A stretch of DNA of 64,000 bases, from positions 124,001-188,000 of the forward strand of contig NZ_VFNC01000001.1 in assembly GCF_006715395.1 (NCBI RefSeq), read 5' to 3'. This stretch comes from Streptomyces sp. SLBN-31 (GTDB lineage: Bacteria > Actinomycetota > Actinomycetes > Streptomycetales > Streptomycetaceae). The position numbers and the translations under genes are program-made. Below the pieces are notes generated by a model. That model was not told where the DNA came from. It searched no databases and worked only from the letters and a program-made list of their open reading frames with translations. Every line of letters starts with the position of its first letter. Within the stretch, counting starts at the first letter, position 1. Positions 57,547 to 64,000 of this stretch are shown in pieces.

Positions 57547-57621
57547 GGCACCATCGCCTCCGGCCCCCCTGGATCCGGTCGTACCGGACCATTTTCCCAC
57601 CGGAGCGCGCCGGTGCCTCGT

Positions 57622-58395
57622 TCACTGAGGCCCGTACTTGCGCCCGGTCCGTGAGGTGATCCCGCCCAGCAGCGCCCGCGGGGTGACCTTCACGAGCCCC
57701 ATCAGCGCCTTGTACCGGGGGTCGGGGATCGACAACGACTTCCCCCGCGCCAGATCGCCCAGCGCCGACGCCACCAGCTTGTCCGCGTCGAGCCACATCC
57801 AGCCGGGGATGTTGTCGGTGCCCATCCCGGCCCGCTGGTGGAACTCCGTGCGCACGAAGCCCGGGCACAGCGCCATCAGCCGGACCCCGCTGCCCGCGAG
57901 GTCCTTCGCCGCCCCCTGGGTGAACTGCACGACCCACGCCTTGGACGCCCCGTACGTGCCGCGCGGCACGAAGGCGGCCACGGAGGCGACGTTGACGACC
58001 CCGCCGCGCCCCCGCTCCCGCATCGCCTCGGTCGCCGCCGACGTCAGTCGCAGGACCGCCTCGCAGTGGACCTTGAGCATCTTCAGCTCGTCGGCCATGG
58101 AGACGTCGAGGTAGCGGCCCTTGTTGCCGAAGCCGGCGTTGTTGACCAGCAGGTCGACGGGGTTATTCCTGTCGGCGAGGCGGGCGGCGACCGTTTCGAT
58201 GCCGTCGTCCGTCGCGAGGTCGGCCGTGAGGACCTCGGCCTCGATGCCGTGCCGGTCGTGCAGCTCGGTCGCCTGCTCCCGCAGCCGCTTGGTGTCGCGC
58301 GCGACGAGCACCAGGTTGTGCCCGTCACCCGCCAGCCGCCGTGCGAAGGCCGCGCCGATGCCCGCGGTCGATCCCGTAATCAGAGCCGTTGTCAT
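57622..58395 (-). CDS. short-chain dehydrogenase/reductase
   Basis: 257 aa. The NAD(P)-binding motif TGSTAGIG (residues 7-14) and VNNAG are present, and the catalytic triad appears as Ser in VASVAAFVP with YGASK (Tyr and Lys). The substrate is not predictable. TACCCT ends 6 nt before the ATG, so the message may be leaderless. It diverges from the LysR gene, which may control it. Confidence 0.88.
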   Translation of the reverse strand: MTTALITGSTAGIGAAFARRLAGDGHNLVLVARDTKRLREQATELHDRHGIEAEVLTADLATDDGIETVAARLADRNNPVDLLVNNAGFGNKGRYLDVSMADELKMLKVHCEAVLRLTSAATEAMRERGRGGVVNVASVAAFVPRGTYGASKAWVVQFTQGAAKDLAGSGVRLMALCPGFVRTEFHQRAGMGTDNIPGWMWLDADKLVASALGDLARGKSLSIPDPRYKALMGLVKVTPRALLGGITSRTGRKYGPQ

Positions 58396-58551
58396 GGCCC
58401 AAGGGTAGTTACCCGGACCCGGCTATTCCGATCTCCGCCGGGTCTCGACGACGTCTCAGGAGCCATACGCCGCCCGGCACTTCCGCACCGACTCCTGCGG
58501 ACACGGGCGGGAGACACTCAAAGCGGTGACGCATCAATCGGCACCGGGTAA

Positions 58552-58568
58552 AAGGATCTCTTATCCTT
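58552..58568. promoter_or_regulatory. inverted repeat over the LysR -10 box
   Basis: AAGGAT (58552-58557), N5, ATCCTT (58563-58568) overlaps TATCCT (58562-58567), the probable -10 box of the LysR gene, whose GTG is 7 nt further on. It lies in the LysR/SDR divergent region, a typical place for LysR autorepression. Confidence 0.55.
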
Positions 58569-58574
58569 GACGGT

Positions 58575-59474
58575 GTGATCGAAGCCCGACATCTGCGCGT
58601 GCTGCGCGCCGTCGCCACCACCGGCTCCTTCTCCGCGGCTGGGCGCGAACTGGGCTGCACCCAGCCCGCTGTCAGCCAGCAGATGAAGGCCCTGGAGTCA
58701 TCCGTCGGCACCCCGCTGCTCGTGCGCAGCGGGCGGGAGATGCGGCTGACCCAGGCGGGCGAGGCGCTCGTGCGGCACGCCAACGGCATCCTGGCCGGGC
58801 TCACCGCCGCCGAGGAGGAGGTGGCCGCCATCGCCGGACTGCGGGCGGGGCGCGTCCGGCTCGTGTCGTTCCCCAGCGGCAGCTCCACCCTCGTACCGGC
58901 CGCCCTCGCCGCCCTGCGCGCCGCCCATCCCGGCACCCGCGTCTTCCTGGAGGAGGCCGAACCGCCCGCGTCCGTGGAGATGCTGCGCGAGGGCGAGTGC
59001 GACGTGGCGCTCGCCTTCCGCTACGAGGGCGCGGCGGGCGCCGAGGAGTGGGACGACCTCGTCGTACGGCCGCTGCTGACCGACCGGCTCGTCGGACTGG
59101 TGCCGGAGCGGCACCGGCTCGCGGGGGCGGGTTCCGTCGGCATCGGGGAGCTGGCCGAGGAGCCCTGGATCGCCGGATGCCCGCGCTGCCGGGGGCAGTT
59201 GGTGGAGGTGTGCGAGGGGGCCGGCTTCACCCCCCGGATCGACTTCGCCACCGACGACTATCCGGCCGTCGTGGGCCTCGTCGGCGCCGGCCTGGGCGTC
59301 GCCGTCCTGCCGCAGCTCGCCCTGGAGTCCGTACGGCCGCGCCACGCGCGCGTGCTCACGCTCCGGCCGGCGGTGCGGCGCGAGATCGTGGCGCTGACCC
59401 TGCCCGACCTGGCCCAGGTGCCGGCGGTGGCGGCGACGCTGGAGCAGCTCGGGCGCGCGGCGGCCCGGCAGTAG
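58575..59474 (+). CDS. LysR family transcriptional regulator
   Basis: 299 aa from GTG. The N-terminal winged helix (HLRVLRAVATTGSFSAAGRELGCTQPAVSQQMKALES) is followed by the substrate-binding domain, with a Cys pair in AGCPRCRGQL near 200. The target is likely the divergent SDR and its own gene. No ligand can be inferred. Confidence 0.93.
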   Translation: MIEARHLRVLRAVATTGSFSAAGRELGCTQPAVSQQMKALESSVGTPLLVRSGREMRLTQAGEALVRHANGILAGLTAAEEEVAAIAGLRAGRVRLVSFPSGSSTLVPAALAALRAAHPGTRVFLEEAEPPASVEMLREGECDVALAFRYEGAAGAEEWDDLVVRPLLTDRLVGLVPERHRLAGAGSVGIGELAEEPWIAGCPRCRGQLVEVCEGAGFTPRIDFATDDYPAVVGLVGAGLGVAVLPQLALESVRPRHARVLTLRPAVRREIVALTLPDLAQVPAVAATLEQLGRAAARQ

Positions 59475-59509
59475 GGAGGAGCCGCCGGGTGCCGGACGGG
59501 CGGGAGAGA

Positions 59510-59551
59510 GCCGGCCACGGCCGGGAAAGGGCCGGCCACGGCCGCGAAAAA
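59510..59551 (+). repeat. 21-bp tandem duplication
   Basis: Two near-identical units, GCCGGCCACGGCCGGGAAAG and its neighbour GCCGGCCACGGCCGCGAAAA (plus one base each), at 59510-59530 and 59531-59551, differ at three positions. Confidence 0.7.
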
Positions 59552-59576
59552 GAAGGGCACGCGTACGTGCCCTTCT
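59551..59576 (-). terminator. whiD terminator
   Basis: AGAAGGGCACG (59551-59561) pairs with CGTGCCCTTCT (59566-59576). On the minus strand the stem is followed by a T-run from the A-stretch at 59547-59551, so it is an intrinsic terminator for whiD; it may also stop the LysR transcript. Confidence 0.8.
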
Positions 59577-59631
59577 CGTCGGGAGCTCGGGGTCCGGGAG
59601 CTCGGTACCGCGGAATCGCAAAAACGTTCCT

Positions 59632-59961
59632 TCAGTTGTTCGAGACGCTGTCCCCGCTGCCGGCCATCGCCGAGACCAGCCGGTTCCGGGCCCGTCCCAT
59701 CAGTTCTTCGCGCTCGTCCTCGGTCAGGCCGCCCCACACGCCGTACGGCTCCCTCACCGCCAGCGCGTGCGCCGCGCACTGCGCGCGCACCGGGCACCTC
59801 ATGCAGACCTCCTTGGCCGAGTTCTCGCGAGCGCTCCGGGCCGCGCCTCGCTCGCCCTCCGGATGAAAGAAGAGCGAGCTGTCCACCCCGCGACAGGCGG
59901 CCAGGAGCTGCCAGTCCCACAGGTCCGCGTTCGGTCCGGGAAGGCGGGAGAAATCTGCCAT
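59632..59961 (-). CDS. whiD: WhiB-like iron-sulfur regulator WhiD
   Basis: 109 aa. The four cluster cysteines are C23, C53, C56 and C62 in the WhiB pattern C-x29-C-x2-C-x5-C, and the GVWGG turn is followed by a basic C-terminus. The sequence and its place next to bldM match S. coelicolor WhiD (recalled as 112 aa), needed for spore septation and wall maturation. It should bind a [4Fe-4S] cluster. The C-terminal end (after about residue 95) differs from the remembered S. coelicolor protein. Confidence 0.9.
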   Translation of the reverse strand: MADFSRLPGPNADLWDWQLLAACRGVDSSLFFHPEGERGAARSARENSAKEVCMRCPVRAQCAAHALAVREPYGVWGGLTEDEREELMGRARNRLVSAMAGSGDSVSNN

Positions 59962-60342
59962 TACGTGACCCCTTGTAGCCGTACTGAGCGGATACGGTGC
60001 CGACGACCGTGTAACTACGATCTAAGGAGATGAAAATATGACTCATTGCGAATCTAGCCTCAGACACCAGTAGATGGGAAGAAAAGGGGCCGAATGGGGC
60101 ACCGGTTGTGATGAAACGTTGTGGGTCAGCCCCGCATGTCTGCACCGTGTCCGTGCCCTCACGTAGAGTGCCGAAGATGGCACACAGCCCCGTAACTCTT
60201 TCGAGTGACCGTCGTTGAGAGTGCGGTGGCGGTTGACGCAACAAGCGCTCGGGCGGGCGTCCGGGACGGTCGACCGCACAGGTGACGATTTCGTACCAGC
60301 CTGGAGGCTCAAGGTGACGTGCATCAGCTGCGGAGGGCGGCC
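59962..60342. other. whiD-bldM divergent intergenic region
   Basis: 381 bp without a gene. It carries the BldN-type bldM promoter (60191-60218) and possibly a second one, TGCACC (60141-60146), 17 bp, TAGAGT (60164-60169). An AT-rich stretch (60010-60060) unusual for this genome lies on the whiD side and probably holds its promoter; no clear pair of boxes was identified for it. Confidence 0.6.
60191..60218 (+). promoter_or_regulatory. BldN-dependent promoter bldMp1
   Basis: CGTAAC (60191-60196), 16 bp, CGTTGA (60213-60218) agrees exactly with the recalled consensus for the ECF sigma factor BldN, whose known direct target is bldM. Confidence 0.8.
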
Positions 60343-60954
60343 ATGACATCCGTCCTCGTCTGCGACGACTCCCCGCTTGCCCGAGAGGCGCTGCGCCGCG
60401 CGGTCGCGACCGTACCCGGCGTCGAGCGCGTGACGACCGCGGCCAACGGCGAGGAAGTCCTCCGCCGCTGGGGCGCGGACCGTTCGGACCTGATTCTGAT
60501 GGACGTACGCATGCCCGGTCTGGGCGGCGTCGAGACCGTGCGCCGGCTGCTGTCGGCCGACCCCGGCGCGCGCATCATCATGCTGACCGTCGCCGAGGAC
60601 CTGGACGGCGTGGCGCTCGCGGTCGCCGCCGGAGCGCGCGGCTACCTCCACAAGGACGCCTCGCGCGCGGAGTTGCGCGCGACCGTGACCCAGGCGCTCG
60701 CGGACCCGACCTGGCGGCTCGCCCCGCGGCGGCTGCGGTCCGCCGAGATGGGCGCGGCGCCGACGCTCACAGCGCGTGAGATCCAGGTGCTCGAAGGCAT
60801 GAGCCACGGGCGGTCCAACGCGGAGATCGGGCGGGAGCTCTTCCTCTCCGAGGACACCGTGAAGACGCACGCGCGACGGCTGTTCAAGAAGCTGGGTGCG
60901 TCGGACCGGGCGCATGCGGTGGCGCTCGGCTTCCGGTGGGGTCTGGTTCGTTAG
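60343..60954 (+). CDS. bldM: response regulator BldM
   Basis: 203 aa from ATG 60343; a GTG eight codons earlier is a less likely start. The receiver domain has acidic residues D8, D9 and D54 ([13 protein letters not shown]), and a LuxR-type helix-turn-helix (about 140-200: [35 protein letters not shown]) binds DNA. It matches BldM, a key regulator of aerial development that acts as a homodimer or with WhiI. Its gene is driven by BldN and stands divergent to whiD. Confidence 0.95.
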   Translation: MTSVLVCDDSPLAREALRRAVATVPGVERVTTAANGEEVLRRWGADRSDLILMDVRMPGLGGVETVRRLLSADPGARIIMLTVAEDLDGVALAVAAGARGYLHKDASRAELRATVTQALADPTWRLAPRRLRSAEMGAAPTLTAREIQVLEGMSHGRSNAEIGRELFLSEDTVKTHARRLFKKLGASDRAHAVALGFRWGLVR

Positions 60955-61256
60955 GCCCACCGGGGTGCCGCCTTCTGCCGCCTGGCGGCTGCGGGTTCGT
61001 TGTGGCTGGTCGCGCAGTTCCCCGCGCCCCTGAGGGGGCGCGGTTGCAGGGGTGGTCAAGCAGTCCCCTTGGTACCCGCTGCTCGTTTCGGCGCGGATGC
61101 CGCATCCTTGGAGATGTGGAGTCTCTCGGGGACGAGTCGGTCGAGCGGAAGGGGAGGGCGCAGGGGATGAGTGCCGGCGCACCTGCTCATAACGCTTCAG
61201 TGCACAACATCGGGCGTGGCGCCACGGATCCGACGGCCACAGGGCACCATGGACCG
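60955..61256 (+). other. bldM to sigma-factor gap
   Basis: 302 bp. It contains repeat copy 4 and then sequence with low third-position G/C bias up to ATG 61257. An ATG at 61167 is in frame with the sigma gene, but the codons between 61167 and 61257 look non-coding, so this part is treated as leader. Confidence 0.55.
60987..61042 (+). repeat. dispersed Streptomyces intergenic repeat, copy 4
   Basis: GGCTGCGGGTTCGTTGT is followed by the shared core GGCTGGTCGCGCAGTTCCCC and the hairpin CGCGCCCC-TGAG-GGGGCGCG (61023-61030/61035-61042). It lies just after bldM and could end its transcript. Confidence 0.85.
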
Positions 61257-61844
61257 ATGCGCGACGACGAGGCGGTCCAAGCCGCAGGGGCGATCGGGCC
61301 ACTCGTCCATCGCGCCGTAGACGGGGACGAGCAGGCCACGCACGACCTGCTCGCCCATGTCCACCCGCTGGCGCTGCGGTACTGCCGCACCCGTCTGTCC
61401 CGCCTTCCGGGCGACGCGCGCCACTTCGTCGAGGACCTCGCACAGGAGGTCTGCGTCGCCGTCCTGCTCGCGCTCCCGCGCTACCGGGACACCGGGCGGC
61501 CCTTCGAGGCGTTCGTCTTCGCCATCGCCGCGCACAAGGTCGCCGACCTGCAGCGGGCGGCGATGCGGCATCCGGGCTCGACGGCGGTCCCGTCCGACGA
61601 GATGCCCGAGCGGCCGGACGACTCACTGGGCCCGGAAGAGCGCGCGCTGCTCAGCAGCGACGCCGAATGGGCCAAGAAACTGCTGGCCAACCTGCCGGAG
61701 AACCAGCGGGAGCTGTTGCTGCTGCGCATCGCGGTGGGCCTCACGGCCGAGGAGACCGGCCAGATGTTGGGAATGTCACCCGGAGCGGTCCGGGTGGCGC
61801 AGCACCGGGCCCTGAGCCGCCTCAGGGCACTGGCGGAACAGTAG
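61257..61844 (+). CDS. shbA: ECF sigma factor, ShbA/SigD type
   Basis: 195 aa from ATG 61257 (61167 is a longer alternative). Sigma region 2 (about 40-105: [39 protein letters not shown]) and region 4 (about 140-190: [39 protein letters not shown]) are clear. Its place directly upstream of guaB matches mycobacterial sigD and the Streptomyces factor ShbA, reported in S. griseus to direct transcription of the principal sigma gene hrdB. The name is from position and similarity recalled, not a search. Confidence 0.8.
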   Translation: MRDDEAVQAAGAIGPLVHRAVDGDEQATHDLLAHVHPLALRYCRTRLSRLPGDARHFVEDLAQEVCVAVLLALPRYRDTGRPFEAFVFAIAAHKVADLQRAAMRHPGSTAVPSDEMPERPDDSLGPEERALLSSDAEWAKKLLANLPENQRELLLLRIAVGLTAEETGQMLGMSPGAVRVAQHRALSRLRALAEQ

Positions 61845-61956
61845 TTTCCGGGCGGTCGACGCCTTCTTTGAACAGGCCGCTCGGGGATTCCGTACGAACA
61901 TACGAAGCCCGAGGTCAGGCGGAACCGTGGAATTCGACGGCCCTGCTTCCCGTTAG

Positions 61957-63501
<1,545 letters not shown>

Positions 63502-63516
63502 GCGACAGGCGTTGTG

Positions 63517-63550
63517 AGGGGCGGCCCCGGGAGCATCCGGGGCCGCCCTT
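63517..63550 (+). terminator. guaB terminator
   Basis: GGGCGGCCCCGG (63519-63530) and CCGGGGCCGCCC (63537-63548) form a perfect 12-bp stem with a GAGCAT loop; A63517 and T63550 extend it. Confidence 0.85.
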
Positions 63551-63608
63551 GCCGTACCCGTCGGCGATACTGGAAGACGCTGCAACGCATCAGGGAAAGG
63601 CCACAGAC

Positions 63609-64000
63609 GTGACTGAGATCGAGATCGGGCGCGGCAAGCGCGGCCGCCGGGCGTACGCCTTCGACGACATCGCCGTCGTCCCCAGCCGCCGTACGCGGGA
63701 CCCGAAGGAGGTCTCGATCGCCTGGCAGATCGACGCCTACCGCTTCGAGCTGCCCTTCCTGGCCGCCCCCATGGACTCGGTCGTCTCCCCGGCCACCGCG
63801 ATCCGCATCGGCGAGCTCGGCGGCCTGGGCGTGCTGAACCTCGAGGGCCTGTGGACCCGTCACGAGGACCCGCAGCCGCTCCTCGACGAGATCGTCGAGC
63901 TGCCCGCCGAGGCCGCGACCCGGCGCCTGCAGGAGATCTACGCGGCCCCCATCAAGGAGGAGCTGATCGGCGCGCGCCTCAAGGAGGTGCGCGACTCCGG
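63609..64000 (+). CDS. GuaB3-family IMP dehydrogenase-related protein, partial
   Basis: Starts at GTG 63609 and runs off the right edge; 130 residues are visible. It begins with EIEIGRGKRGRRAYAFDDIAVVPSRRTRDPKEV and LPFLAAPMDSVVSPATAIRIGELGGLGVLNLEG, the pattern of the GuaB3 paralogue found next to guaB in actinobacteria. This family lacks CBS domains and has a GMP-reductase-like or unclear activity. The two genes are separated by the guaB terminator. Confidence 0.92.
   Translation, partial: MTEIEIGRGKRGRRAYAFDDIAVVPSRRTRDPKEVSIAWQIDAYRFELPFLAAPMDSVVSPATAIRIGELGGLGVLNLEGLWTRHEDPQPLLDEIVELPAEAATRRLQEIYAAPIKEELIGARLKEVRDS

Noticed and set aside
61167..61256. longer start for the ShbA-type sigma factor
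   Set aside because: Codons in this stretch have low third-position G/C, unlike coding DNA here, and the conserved part begins at 61257.

Overview
The window is a chromosomal segment of a Streptomyces-type actinobacterium. The evidence is the very high G+C with strongly G/C-biased third codon positions, many GTG starts, the gene content (whiD, bldM, a ShbA/SigD-like sigma factor, groES-groEL1 with a His-rich GroEL tail, glmS, acpS, nnrE/D, alr) and lineage-typical intergenic repeats. From memory, the gene order follows the S. coelicolor block that runs from rpsJ to guaB. That match is recalled and was not searched.

Layout. Positions 1-672 hold an upstream hairpin, a possible small minus-strand ORF and a sigma-70-type promoter with a long leader for the S10 operon. 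Positions 673-6041 carry the S10 operon (rpsJ-rplC-rplD-rplW-rplB-rpsS-rplV-rpsC-rplP-rpmC-rpsQ). Three consecutive hairpins separate it from the spc operon at 6165-10455 (rplN-rplX-rplE-rpsZ, a structured gap, rpsH-rplF-rplR-rpsE-rpmD-rplO). A strong hairpin precedes secY-adk-map. Then come infA-rpmJ-rpsM-rpsK-rpoA-rplQ (alpha operon, without rpsD) and truA. A small membrane-anchored protein lies on the other strand, followed by rplM-rpsI.

Positions 20599-36744 are mainly cell-envelope and cofactor genes: glmM, a DUF389 membrane protein, coaA, glmS, acpS, nnrE/D, an L,D-transpeptidase, alr, an alpha/beta hydrolase and the t6A/N-acetylation set tsaE-tsaB-rimI-tsaD. A secreted L,D-transpeptidase-like protein without the catalytic His/Cys is embedded here, as is a locus at 26018-27113 that looks like the scar of a deletion.

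Positions 36648-54470 are more accessory: a GH3 glycosidase, a LacI regulator and a GH10-CBM2 xylanase with matching palindromic operators, an LCP protein, an FG-GAP protein, a winged-helix/zinc-finger protein with a Uma2 endonuclease-fold protein, a DGPF/YCII protein with an ECF42-type sigma factor, a CWB2 surface protein, a THUMP-like methyltransferase and two tandem lipoprotein polysaccharide deacetylases. Positions 54560-64000 contain the doubly CIRCE-controlled groES-groEL1, a SnoaL-like protein, an SDR, a LysR regulator, divergent whiD and bldM with a BldN-type promoter, the sigma factor, guaB and the start of a guaB paralogue.

No CRISPR array, rRNA, tRNA, insertion sequence, prophage or large unknown cassette was recognised. 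The most unusual items are regulatory or degenerate: the deletion-like junction near 26630, the inactive L,D-transpeptidase, structured gaps in the ribosomal operons, an inverted repeat over the LysR -10 box, a set of probable leaderless promoters, and a four-copy intergenic repeat.
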